A stretch of 64,000 nt of DNA, taken from contig NZ_JADBEB010000001.1 of the NCBI RefSeq assembly GCF_014874095.1, positions 4,960,001-5,024,000 on the forward strand, given 5' to 3'. Made by a program: the position numbers and the translations under genes. This DNA comes from Plantactinospora soyae (GTDB lineage Bacteria > Actinomycetota > Actinomycetes > Mycobacteriales > Micromonosporaceae). Shown here in pieces: positions 25,922 through 33,769 of the stretch; the first letter of the stretch is position 1; every line of letters starts with the position of its first letter. Below the pieces are notes generated by a model. The model was not told the origin of the DNA and searched no databases. It worked only from the letters and a program-made list of their open reading frames with translations.

Positions 25922-27063
25922 TCCTGGTGCTGCGTGCGCTCGGAGTGGGCGACCTGGCGACGGCGGTTCCGGCGCTGCGCGGGTTGCGCGCCGCGTTCCC
26001 CGGGCACACCCTGTCGATCGCCGCGCCGGACTGGCTGACCCCGCTGGCGGAGCTGATCGGCGACGTCGACAACGTCATTCCCGCGAACGGGCTGGACCCG
26101 GTCCACTGGGCCGGGCCGGCACCGTACTGGGCGGTCAACCTGCACGGGCGGGGGCCGCAGTCGCATCAACTGCTCGACTCCGCCGACCCGGAACGACTCT
26201 GCGCCTTCGAGTGCGCCGAGGCCGGGCACCTCGACGGTCCACAGTGGAGGCATGACGAGCACGAGGTGCACCGCTGGTGCCGGCTGCTGAGCTGGTACGG
26301 CGTTCGAGCCGACCCGGACGACCTGGACCTGCGACGTCCGGCGCCCCGTCGGGTACCGGTCGGGGTGACCGTGCTGCATCCGGGCGGCAAGGGCACCGCG
26401 CGCCGCTGGTCGCCGGGGCGGTTCGCGTCCCTGGCCCGGGAGCTGGCCCGGACCGGGCACCGGGTGGTGGTGACGGGCTCGTCGGACGAGCGGGACCTGG
26501 CGGAGCGGGTCGTCGCCGGAGCCGGCCTGCCGAACACCGCCGTGCTGGCCGGTCGACTCGACCTGCTGGAGTTGGCCGCCGTGGTCGCGCACGCCCGCCT
26601 GGTGGTCAGTACGGACACCGGGATCGCCCACCTCGCGACCGCCTATCGGGCCCCCTCCGTCGTTCTGTTCGGACCCGTCCGACCGGAGCTGTGGGGGCCG
26701 CCACCGGACCGCCCGTGGCACCGCGCACTGCACGCCACCCTCACCGGTCCGACGTCGGCCGACGCCGAAACCAACTCGACCCGGGTTCACCCGGCTGTTA
26801 CGGCTGGGCCGGCGTCGGAGGGTGCCGGGGGCGACTGGGCCCGGATCCACCCGGCCGTTACGGCTGGGCCGGCGTCGGAGGGTGCCGGGGGCGACTGGGC
26901 CCGGATCCACCCGGCCGTTACGGCCGGGCCGGCGTCGGAGGGTGCCGGAGGCGACTGGGCGGGGATCCACCCAGCGTTGGCGGCGATCGAGGTGGACGAG
27001 GTGTTGACGGTGGCGGGCGAGGTGGAGCGGGCGGGACGGAGCTGCGGTGCGGCTACGACGTAG
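25918..27063 (+). CDS. GT9 heptosyltransferase-like glycosyltransferase with 60-bp repeats
   Basis: 381 residues. GT9 signatures: MILVLRALGVGDLATAVPALRGLRAAFPGHTL at the N-terminus, VTVLHPGGKGTARRWSPGRFASLARELA, VVTGSSDERDLAERV, AGRLDLLELAAVVAHARLVVSTDTGIAHLATAYRAPSVVLFGPVRPELWGPP. Members move a heptose or related sugar from ADP-heptose. The C-terminal part (about 285-350) consists of three near-identical 20-residue repeats (HPAVTAGPASEGAGGDWARI) not expected in the family. The GTG start at 25918 overlaps the SDR stop (GTGA); the last 17 bases overlap the topoisomerase gene. Together with the GT9 domain at 18.3 kb it gives the operon two heptosyltransferase modules. Confidence 0.87.
   Translation: MILVLRALGVGDLATAVPALRGLRAAFPGHTLSIAAPDWLTPLAELIGDVDNVIPANGLDPVHWAGPAPYWAVNLHGRGPQSHQLLDSADPERLCAFECAEAGHLDGPQWRHDEHEVHRWCRLLSWYGVRADPDDLDLRRPAPRRVPVGVTVLHPGGKGTARRWSPGRFASLARELARTGHRVVVTGSSDERDLAERVVAGAGLPNTAVLAGRLDLLELAAVVAHARLVVSTDTGIAHLATAYRAPSVVLFGPVRPELWGPPPDRPWHRALHATLTGPTSADAETNSTRVHPAVTAGPASEGAGGDWARIHPAVTAGPASEGAGGDWARIHPAVTAGPASEGAGGDWAGIHPALAAIEVDEVLTVAGEVERAGRSCGAATT
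26781..26970 (+). repeat. 60-bp minisatellite in the GT9 gene
   Basis: Three consecutive 60-bp units, at 26781-26840, 26841-26900 and 26901-26960, plus a partial unit. The units differ at only a few positions. Each codes 20 residues, so the frame is preserved. Confidence 0.93.
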
Positions 27064-28033
27064 CGACCTGTCGGCCCCGGGGTACGGGCGGCGTCGGCAC
27101 GGTCGCGGCGTGAGCTTCCTGGACACCGATGGCCGGCCGATCCGGGACCGGGACGAGCTGACCCGGCTCCGTGACCTGGTGATCCCACCGGCCTGGAAGG
27201 ACGTCTGGATCTGCCCTCATCCGACGGGACACATCCAGGCGATCGGCACCGACGCGGCGGGGCGGCGGCAGTACCTCTACCACCCGACCTGGCGGCTCCG
27301 GCGGGACCAGGCGAAGTTCGACCACGTACTGGAGGTGGCCACCCGGCTGCCGATCCTGCGCGAGCGCATCGGCGCCGACCTGGCCGGCCGGGGCCTGGGC
27401 CGGCCCCGGGTGCTGGCGACGGTGGCCAGCCTGCTCGACATGGGAACCTTCCGGATCGGCAGCGACCAGTACGCGGCCGGCGACGACCCGACGTTCGGGG
27501 TGGCGACGCTGCGACCCGAGCACACCCGGACCCGGCAGGGGGCGGTGGTGTTCGAGTTCCCGGCCAAGGGTGGCATCGCGCAGGTGCGGCGGATCGACGA
27601 CGCCCAGGTCTGCCGGGTACTGCGTGACCTGCGTCAACGTCGGCGCAGTGCGCAGCGGCTGTTCGGCTACTGGGACGGGCGGTGCTGGCGGGACGTCCGC
27701 AGCGACGAGGTCAACGACTACCTGCGGAGCGCGAGCGGGGGCGAGATGACGGCCAAGGACTTCCGTACCTGGCACGCCACCGTGCTGGCCGCCACCTGGT
27801 TGGCGGGCAGCGGTCCGCAACGTTCGACCACCGGACGGCGACGTACGGTGGCGGCGGCGATGCGCGAGGTGGCCGGGCTGCTGGGCAACACCCCGACCGT
27901 GGCCCGAGCCTCCTACGTGCATCCGAGGGTGGTCGATCTCTACCACGACGGCGTGGTCCTCGACGCCGACCCGGCCTCGGACCGGCGGAACGCCGAGGCA
28001 GCCGTGCTTCAGCTGCTGCGCACGAATCGGTGA
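27047..28033 (+). CDS. DNA topoisomerase IB
   Basis: 328-residue type IB topoisomerase of the bacterial/poxvirus kind, relaxing supercoils by a 3'-phosphotyrosyl intermediate. Motifs: PPAWKDVWICPHPTGHIQAIGTDAAGRRQYLYHP (N-terminal DNA clamp), ASLLDMGTFRIGSDQYA, a KGG turn (EFPAKGGIAQVRR), TAKDFRTWHATVLAA (catalytic Arg/His region) and VARASYVHPRVVDLY with the nucleophilic Tyr. The GTG at 27047 lies inside the end of the preceding GT9 gene, so it is transcribed and translated with the glycan operon, although the function is unrelated. Hairpin arms GGGCCGCA/TGCGGCCC at 28084-28113 follow. Confidence 0.92.
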   Translation: MRLRRSDLSAPGYGRRRHGRGVSFLDTDGRPIRDRDELTRLRDLVIPPAWKDVWICPHPTGHIQAIGTDAAGRRQYLYHPTWRLRRDQAKFDHVLEVATRLPILRERIGADLAGRGLGRPRVLATVASLLDMGTFRIGSDQYAAGDDPTFGVATLRPEHTRTRQGAVVFEFPAKGGIAQVRRIDDAQVCRVLRDLRQRRRSAQRLFGYWDGRCWRDVRSDEVNDYLRSASGGEMTAKDFRTWHATVLAATWLAGSGPQRSTTGRRRTVAAAMREVAGLLGNTPTVARASYVHPRVVDLYHDGVVLDADPASDRRNAEAAVLQLLRTNR

Positions 28034-28083
28034 CCCGGCGCCCGCTCCGCCCCGTCGACGGGACGACCGGACGGTTCGGGCAC

Positions 28084-28113
28084 GGGCCGCAGGCGTGGAT
28101 CACGGTGCGGCCC
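28084..28113. terminator. Hairpin between topoisomerase and hypothetical gene
   Basis: Perfect 8-bp inverted repeat GGGCCGCA / TGCGGCCC with a 14-nt loop, between the topoisomerase stop (28033) and the convergent gene ending at 28135. Likely the operon terminator; there is no U-tract. Confidence 0.55.
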
Positions 28114-28134
28114 GGCCCGTCCACCGCGGTTCGT

Positions 28135-28641
28135 TCAGTCGTTGAGCACGTGGGACAGTTCGTCGCGGAACCGGCGCTCGGACTCGGTCACCTCGTCGCC
28201 GCCCAGGCCCAGCAGACCGCCGGTCGACGCCGCGGTCACCACCTGCTCGGCGACCGAGAGCAGCCAGTGCCGGTACGCCCCGGCCTCGCCCTCGGAGACC
28301 CGGTTGGTCAGCAGCGTCGACGCCTTCCCGGCCCGGTCGAGCACGTCGGCGATCAGCGCCCTCGGATCGGCCGGCTCGATCGCCGGCAGTTCCTCGCCCG
28401 CCTCCGGGTCGCCGACCCGGCCGATCAGCTCACCGGCAACGGCGGCGACGAGCGGACTGGCCGACTCGCGGCCGGCCGCGATGGTCTCCAGTCCGGCGGC
28501 GTTCTCCGTCCTGGTCCGGCGGCTGCCGTCCGACTCCGCGGCACTGGCCGCGGTCAGCACCGACTGCGGCAAACCGACGAGCAGACCCCACTCGTCGTCG
28601 GAAAAACCGAACTCGGTTGCATACAGCGGTTGCTCGGTCAC
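28135..28641 (-). CDS. Conserved-looking hypothetical protein
   Basis: 168-residue soluble protein (MTEQPLYATEFGFSDDEWGLL...). It is predicted mostly helical and acidic, with no membrane segment or catalytic motif I recognise. The opening resembles small actinobacterial proteins that regulate or chaperone, but no family name is safe. GGGAGG precedes the start. A perfect 17-bp palindrome at 28680-28696, 39 nt upstream, may be an operator, possibly autoregulatory. It is separated from RecQ by 124 nt, on the same strand. Confidence 0.7.
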   Translation of the reverse strand: MTEQPLYATEFGFSDDEWGLLVGLPQSVLTAASAAESDGSRRTRTENAAGLETIAAGRESASPLVAAVAGELIGRVGDPEAGEELPAIEPADPRALIADVLDRAGKASTLLTNRVSEGEAGAYRHWLLSVAEQVVTAASTGGLLGLGGDEVTESERRFRDELSHVLND

Positions 28642-28679
28642 GGCAACCTCCCTTCACAGATGGCAAACCATCACATCCC

Positions 28680-28696
28680 ACGGCACGACGTGCCGT
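28680..28696 (-). promoter_or_regulatory. 17-bp perfect palindrome, candidate operator
   Basis: ACGGCACG-A-CGTGCCGT, 39 nt upstream of the gene starting at 28641 and within 70 nt of the RecQ stop. Symmetry and position suit a dimeric repressor site. No matching regulator family is recognised. Confidence 0.5.
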
Positions 28697-28765
28697 ACTG
28701 CAAACCGAATCGCCGGAGGCGGTCGGGACAACAGGGTCGGACGACGTTCGTCCGCACACGCTAGA

Positions 28766-30433
28766 TCAGTCGCCGGCCGGAACGAGCAGGCCCTGCTCGC
28801 TGACGACCGGTACGGAGAGGGTCTTGTACCCCACCTCGTCGAAGAGCACCGTCATCTTGTCCGCCTCGTAGCCGAGGACCAGGCCGGAGCCCCACTCCGG
28901 GTGCCGTACGGAGCTGTGCACCGGGAACGGTGTGTCGTCCGGGTCCCGCCCGGCGGCGGTGGTCCCGCCGTCGCCCGGAACGCCGTCGCCGGCATGGCAG
29001 TTGTCGCAGTGCCCGCAGGGCCGGGGCATCTGCTCACCGAAGTACGCGAGCAGGGTCTGTCCCCGGCAACTCCGGGTCTCGGCGAAGGCACGCATCATGT
29101 CGGTACGGGACCGCTGTACGGTCTGCTGCCGTTCCGCCTCGGCCAGCGCCGCCGTGGCCGCGTCGACGGGTTGTGGGGCGTACTGCGGGCTGTCGAGCCG
29201 GTGGTTGGGCAGTGTGGTCGCCGCGCCGACCTGTTCGAGCAGCGCGACGAGTTGTCCGAGCTTGCGGGCACCGAGGCCGGTACGCTCGCGCAGCGCTGTC
29301 CTGCTCAGCGGGCCGCTGCGGAGCAGGGCGGCGAGGTCGCGCAGCTCGTCGGGGTCCGGTGCGCCGCCGGTGAAGTAGCGGCGGAGGCCGACGTCCTCGG
29401 CCCGCCACAGCAGCAGCGCCCGGGCCTGCTCGCCGTCCCGACCGGCCCGGCCGATCTCCTGTAGGTAGCTGTCCGGGGCGTCGGGCAGTGCCATGTGTAC
29501 CACCCAGCGGATGTTCGGCTTGTCGATGCCCATCCCGAACGCCGAGGTGGCGACCATCACCGGTACCTGGTCGGCGAGGAACCTCTCGTGCAGTTCCTCG
29601 CGGGCACCGGCCGGCATGCCGCCGTGGTAGAACTCGGCCGCGAAGCCGGCGGTGGTGAGTCGGGCGGAGAGTTCCTCGGCGGCCCGTCGGGTCGGCACGT
29701 AGACGATTCCGGGCCGCTCCTCGGCGCCCAACAACGTGATCAGCCGCCGCCACCGGTAGTCCTCGGTGGCGCAGTTCGCCACCTCCAGGAACAGGTTGGC
29801 GCGGTCCAGTCCGGCGACCACCACCCGGGGCTTGTGCAGGCCGAGCCGGGCGATGATGTCGTCGCGGACCGGCGGCGAGGCGGTGGCGGTCAGCGCGACC
29901 ACCGGTGGCCGGCCCAGTCCTCGGATCAGATGTCCCAGCGCCAGGTAGTCGGGGCGGAAGTCGTGCCCCCAGGCGGAGATGCAGTGCGCCTCGTCGACCG
30001 CGACCAGGGCCGGGCGCAGCGCGCGTACCTCGGTGAGCCGGTCCGGGTTGCTGAGCTGCTCCGGGGTGGTGAACAGGAACCGCGCCCGACCCTGCCGGAT
30101 GTCCTCCAACGCGGCGGCCTGCTGTGCGGGGCTCTCGGCCGAACTGATCCGGACCGCGCGAAGTTCCGGCCGGTCGCGGTCGTTGAGCGCGGCTATCTGG
30201 TCCTGTTGCAGGGCCAGCAGTGGCGAGATCACCACCGTCGGGCCGGGCAGCAGCGTCGCCGGCACCTGGTAGACGGCGGACTTGCCGGCTCCGGTCGGCA
30301 GCACCACGAGGGTGTCCCGGCGCTTCATCACCGCCCGCATCGCGGCGAGCTGGTCGGGGCGCAGCTTCCGCCAGCCGAACCGATGCCGGGCGGCGCGGCG
30401 GAGCCGGGTGGCGTGCAGAGGTGGCAGCTTCAT
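28766..30433 (-). CDS. RecQ family ATP-dependent DNA helicase
   Basis: 555-residue 3'-5' DNA helicase. N-terminal FRxxQ-like motif RFGWRKLRPDQLAAM, Walker A VLPTGAGKSAVYQVP, DEAHCISAWGHDFRPDYLALG (motif II with the aromatic-rich loop), TATASPPVRDDI, VPTRRAAEELS, ATSAFGMGIDKPNIRWVVH and QEIGRAGRDG. A zinc module (CRGQTLLAYFG...CGHCDNC) and a short winged-helix region follow; the HRDC domain is absent and the last 70 residues resemble a small beta-barrel seen in actinobacterial RecQ. The ATG at 30433 is the natural family start. The preceding gene on the same strand is decayed (30505-31691). Confidence 0.92.
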   Translation of the reverse strand: MKLPPLHATRLRRAARHRFGWRKLRPDQLAAMRAVMKRRDTLVVLPTGAGKSAVYQVPATLLPGPTVVISPLLALQQDQIAALNDRDRPELRAVRISSAESPAQQAAALEDIRQGRARFLFTTPEQLSNPDRLTEVRALRPALVAVDEAHCISAWGHDFRPDYLALGHLIRGLGRPPVVALTATASPPVRDDIIARLGLHKPRVVVAGLDRANLFLEVANCATEDYRWRRLITLLGAEERPGIVYVPTRRAAEELSARLTTAGFAAEFYHGGMPAGAREELHERFLADQVPVMVATSAFGMGIDKPNIRWVVHMALPDAPDSYLQEIGRAGRDGEQARALLLWRAEDVGLRRYFTGGAPDPDELRDLAALLRSGPLSRTALRERTGLGARKLGQLVALLEQVGAATTLPNHRLDSPQYAPQPVDAATAALAEAERQQTVQRSRTDMMRAFAETRSCRGQTLLAYFGEQMPRPCGHCDNCHAGDGVPGDGGTTAAGRDPDDTPFPVHSSVRHPEWGSGLVLGYEADKMTVLFDEVGYKTLSVPVVSEQGLLVPAGD

Positions 30434-30504
30434 CGGAGGCCGGAGGTACCCCGGGGCCGGAGAACCGAAACGGAGGGCCGGTCCGGGTGCGGTCCGCCGG
30501 AGGC

Positions 30505-31691
30505 TCAGCCTGATCCCGTCCGGGCCCCTTCGGGTACGGCGGCGGCGATCGCGCCGTCGGTCCCCGCTCGCCGTCGGCCGTGGCGGGTTCGGCGGCGGCG
30601 AGTCGGTCTCCGATCACGAGTCGGTCTCCGATCAGTGGCCGGTCTCCGATCAGTGGCCGGTCTCCGATCAGTGGCCGCAGCAGGTCGGGCGCGGTGTCCG
30701 GGGACAGCGGGTCGAGGTCGAGCCGGCGGACGCCGTACCGGGCGACCAGGCCCGCGAGGCCGTCCCGGCTGGTGACGAGCGTCCGGCACCGGCCGGATCC
30801 GGGTAGCAGCGGGCGTACCTGGTCCACGGAGTGGGCGTTGTCCAGGACGACCAGCATCCGTCGCCCGGCGAGCAGGGTCCGGAACCGGGCGGCCCGTCCG
30901 GCCAGTGCGGCGGGCAGGGTCGCGGCGTCCTCGCCGAGCGCACCGAGGAAGCCGGCGAGGGCGTCGGTGGGGCGGATCGGCGGATCGGGATCGTAGCCGC
31001 GCAGGTCCACGTAGAGGCGTCCGTCCGGGAACCGGTCGGCGGTCCGGTGCGCCCAGTGCACGGCGAGCGCGGTCTTGCCCACCCCGGCCGGGCCGGTCAG
31101 CGCCGCGATCATCGTCTTCTCGATCGGGTTGCCGGCGCCGAGCAGGGCGTCGAGTTCCGCCAGTTGCCGGTCTCGCGCCGTGAACGGGAACACGTCCGTA
31201 GGCAACCCGCCGGGAGCCGCGACGCCGCAGATCCCCGACCCGCCGCCGGATCCGTCCTCCGGGCCGCCCGGGCCGTCGAGGGTGGTGCCGGTGCCGGTGC
31301 CGGTGCCGGTACCCGGGGCGGGCCGGCGGTGCGGGACGTGCTCGCCGGCCGTCCCGGGGTGCCCGGCCGGCGCCGGCCGGACCGACGGCGTCGAACCGAC
31401 GGCGTGGAGTTCCCGGTGGCGGGCCCGCTGCCACAGTTCGGCGAATTCGGCGGGATCGCCGTCGAGTAGTCGCACGATTTCGGAGACCAGTTCCCATTCG
31501 GGCAGCCGGGGGCGGGCGAAGGCGGTGTGGATCGACGTCGAGTTGATTCCCCGGGGACGTCGCGGGGTACGGGTACGCCGTTGCAGCGCCCGCATGCTCG
31601 GTCGGCCCGCCGCGGAGTGCAGCTCGTGCAGGCGTTGGTAGAACTCGCGGATGGGTCCCTCGGGTACGGGTGGAGTGCTGAGCCGCCCCAT
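30505..31691 (-). pseudogene. Truncated HTH / NB-ARC ATPase regulator
   Basis: Starts well: GGAG then ATG at 31691, an N-terminal HTH-like region (about 1-95, PIREFYQRLHELHSAAGRPSMRALQRRT...WELVSEIVRLL) and an NB-ARC ATPase (about 165-340) with P-loop GPAGVGKTALAVHWAHR, RLYVDLRGYD, RRMLVVLDNA and RTLVTSRDGLAGL. After LDPLSPDTAPDLLRPLIGDR the protein turns into four PLIGDR-type repeats and then loses similarity; the expected GRLPLALR and TPR parts are missing. The frame has no stop until deep inside RecQ, while another frame ends at 30505. I read this as a regulator gene truncated by repeat expansion, a frameshift and deletion. Exact 3' end unknown. Confidence 0.65.
30601..30675 (-). repeat. 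18-bp minisatellite at the break point of the NB-ARC gene
   Basis: About four 18-bp units (plus-strand core TCTCCGATCAGTGGCCGG), the first two diverged. They encode PLIGDR repeats exactly where the normal NB-ARC sequence ends. Confidence 0.88.
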
Positions 31692-31850
31692 CGACGCTCC
31701 AATGCAGATCGACAAGCCACCGGTCGGGTCGGCAGGTGTGTTCCGTCGCCATTTCCGGAATTTCTCATCACGATAGGCATCAATGCCAATGGTCAGGAAG
31801 AATGCGCCTATCGGAAATCCGACGTACGGGGCCGGGTTGCGGCTCGTCGG

Positions 31851-32027
31851 CTAACGGCCGCCGCGACCGAACATCGACCGGAGGGCCGCGATCAGGAGCA
31901 GGGTGCCGAGGACCACTCCGAGGAGCCGGACGGCCGGGATGTCGTACCAGCTCGTGTCCTCGGCGGCGAGGAGGCGGTACGGCAACTCGGCGAGGTGCTG
32001 CCGGGCCGGCGAGGTACTGGGCTCCAT
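31851..32027 (-). CDS. Small C-terminal-anchored membrane protein
   Basis: 58 residues: a polar N-terminus (SPARQHLAELPYRLLAAEDTSWYDIPAVR) followed by one hydrophobic helix (LLGVVLGTLLLIAAL, about 38-52) and a basic end (RSMFGRGGR), so the N-terminus is probably outside or the helix tail-anchored. The ATG at 32027 has GCAGGG upstream; GTG-type extension to 32054 is possible. Divergent from the NagZ gene. No known function. Confidence 0.6.
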   Translation of the reverse strand: MEPSTSPARQHLAELPYRLLAAEDTSWYDIPAVRLLGVVLGTLLLIAALRSMFGRGGR

Positions 32028-32167
32028 CCCTGCACTCTCGCACGTCGGGGCCACGTTCCGGTTAATAGGAAGGTTTATTGACTATTTGCTGAGCTGGTGT
32101 GACCATGGCAGCACCCGCCGCGACCGGGGCGGTGGCTGTCCACTGTAGATTCGGGGGAACCGGCGGG

Positions 32168-33685
32168 ATGAGCGGATCGACGGACAACCTGTCCAGCCTG
32201 GCGGCGGCGGTACTTCAGCCGGGCTTCGTGGGAACCACCCGACCACCGGACTGGGTGCGCCGGTGGCTCGGTGAGGGACTCGGCGGGGTGGTGCTGTTCG
32301 CCCGCAACGTGGTGGACGCCGAACAGGTCACCGCGCTCACCGCGATGATGCGGGCTGAGAAGTCGGACGTGCTGGTGGCGATCGACGAGGAGGCCGGCGA
32401 CGTCACCCGGCTCGAGTCCGGACGCGGCAGCTCCCGGCCCGGCAACCTGGCGCTCGGCGCGATCGACGATCCCGAGCTGACCGAGGCGGTCGCCCGGGAC
32501 CTCGGGGCCGAACTGGCCGCCGCCGGGATCACCCTGAACTACGCGCCCGACGCCGACGTCAACGCCAACCCCGACAATCCGGTCATCGGCGTACGGTCCT
32601 TCGGGGCCGACCCCGAGCTGGTCGCCCGGCACACCGCCGCCTGGGTCCGTGGACTGCAGGCCGCCGGGGTCGCCGCCTGTGCCAAGCACTTTCCGGGACA
32701 CGGGGACACCAGCGTCGACTCGCATCTCGACGTACCCCGGATCGGGGTCTCCCGGGCCCGGCTCGACGCCTGTGAGCTGCCGCCGTTCCGGGCCGCGATC
32801 GACGCCGGGGTGCAGGCGGTGATGACCGGCCACCTGCTGGTCCCGGCGATCGACGACGAGTGGCCGGCGACCCTGAGCCGGCGGGTGCTGACCGACCTGC
32901 TCCGCGACGAGCTGGGCTTCCAGGGAGTCGTGATCACCGACGGCATCGAGATGCGGGCGGTCGCCGACCGGTACGGCTTCGCCGGGGCGACCGTGCGGGC
33001 CCTGGTCGCCGGTGCCGACGCGATCTGTGTCGGCGGCGAGCACGCGGCCGAGGCGGACGCCCTGCGACTGCGGGACGCGATCGTCGAGGCGGTGACCACC
33101 GGCGTGCTGCCCGAGGAACGGCTGGTCGAGGCCGCCAAGCGGGTCGGCCTGCTGGCCGAGTGGGGCGCCGCGGCCCGCGCGGGATTGCCGGCCTGGACCG
33201 GCTCCGGTCCGGCGGGATCCGCGCTCGGCCTGGCCGCCGCCCGCCGGGCGGTCCGGCTGACCGCCGCCACGGGGGCGACCGGTCTGCCGCTGACCGGCCC
33301 CGCGCACGTGGTGGAGTTCGAGCCGCCGCGCAACATCGCGATCGGCGCCGAGACCCCGTGGGGGGTGGGTGCGCCGCTCGCCGCGTTGCTGCCCGGCACC
33401 ACCACCGTACGACTGGCCGCCGAGGATCTCGGCGAGGACGGCGAGCTGCCGGCCGACGCGTCTGCGACGGCGGACGGGCGACCGCTGGTACTCGTCGTCC
33501 GGGATCTGCACCGGCACGCCTGGATGGGTGCCGCGGTACGCCGGATCCTGGCGAGCCGGCCGGAGGCTGTCGTGGTGGAACTCGGCGTACCCTCCATCGT
33601 CGCGGGTCGGGTCCACCTGGCGACGTACGGCGCCTCCCGGGCGGCCGGGCAGGCCGTGGCGGAAGTGCTCGCCGGAAGGTCCTGA
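32168..33685 (+). CDS. nagZ: GH3 beta-N-acetylhexosaminidase (NagZ-like)
   Basis: 505-residue GH3 enzyme, probably a cytosolic beta-N-acetylglucosaminidase of peptidoglycan recycling, since no signal peptide is seen. The NagZ-type loop KHFPGHGDTSVDSHLDVP (catalytic Asp-His dyad in the flexible loop) separates it from beta-glucosidases; also GVVLFARNV, AIDEEAGDVTRLE, and the nucleophile region GVVITDGIEMRAV. A C-terminal domain (about 345-505) resembles the extended actinobacterial form. The ATG at 32168 is used; TAGATT at 32146-32151 is a likely -10. Gene name assigned from the loop motif; substrate not proven. Confidence 0.86.
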   Translation: MSGSTDNLSSLAAAVLQPGFVGTTRPPDWVRRWLGEGLGGVVLFARNVVDAEQVTALTAMMRAEKSDVLVAIDEEAGDVTRLESGRGSSRPGNLALGAIDDPELTEAVARDLGAELAAAGITLNYAPDADVNANPDNPVIGVRSFGADPELVARHTAAWVRGLQAAGVAACAKHFPGHGDTSVDSHLDVPRIGVSRARLDACELPPFRAAIDAGVQAVMTGHLLVPAIDDEWPATLSRRVLTDLLRDELGFQGVVITDGIEMRAVADRYGFAGATVRALVAGADAICVGGEHAAEADALRLRDAIVEAVTTGVLPEERLVEAAKRVGLLAEWGAAARAGLPAWTGSGPAGSALGLAAARRAVRLTAATGATGLPLTGPAHVVEFEPPRNIAIGAETPWGVGAPLAALLPGTTTVRLAAEDLGEDGELPADASATADGRPLVLVVRDLHRHAWMGAAVRRILASRPEAVVVELGVPSIVAGRVHLATYGASRAAGQAVAEVLAGRS

Positions 33686-33769
33686 TCGGACGATCGCCGT
33701 ACGATCCGTACCACTGGGGTAACCATGGGTGCCCCCACGTGTACGCCGAGTCGCGGTATCGTTCGTCCG

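Noticed and set aside
29034-30433. Continuation of the NB-ARC frame through the RecQ gene as one giant protein
   Set aside because: RecQ in its own frame has all helicase motifs; the continuing frame is composition-driven and shows no domain.
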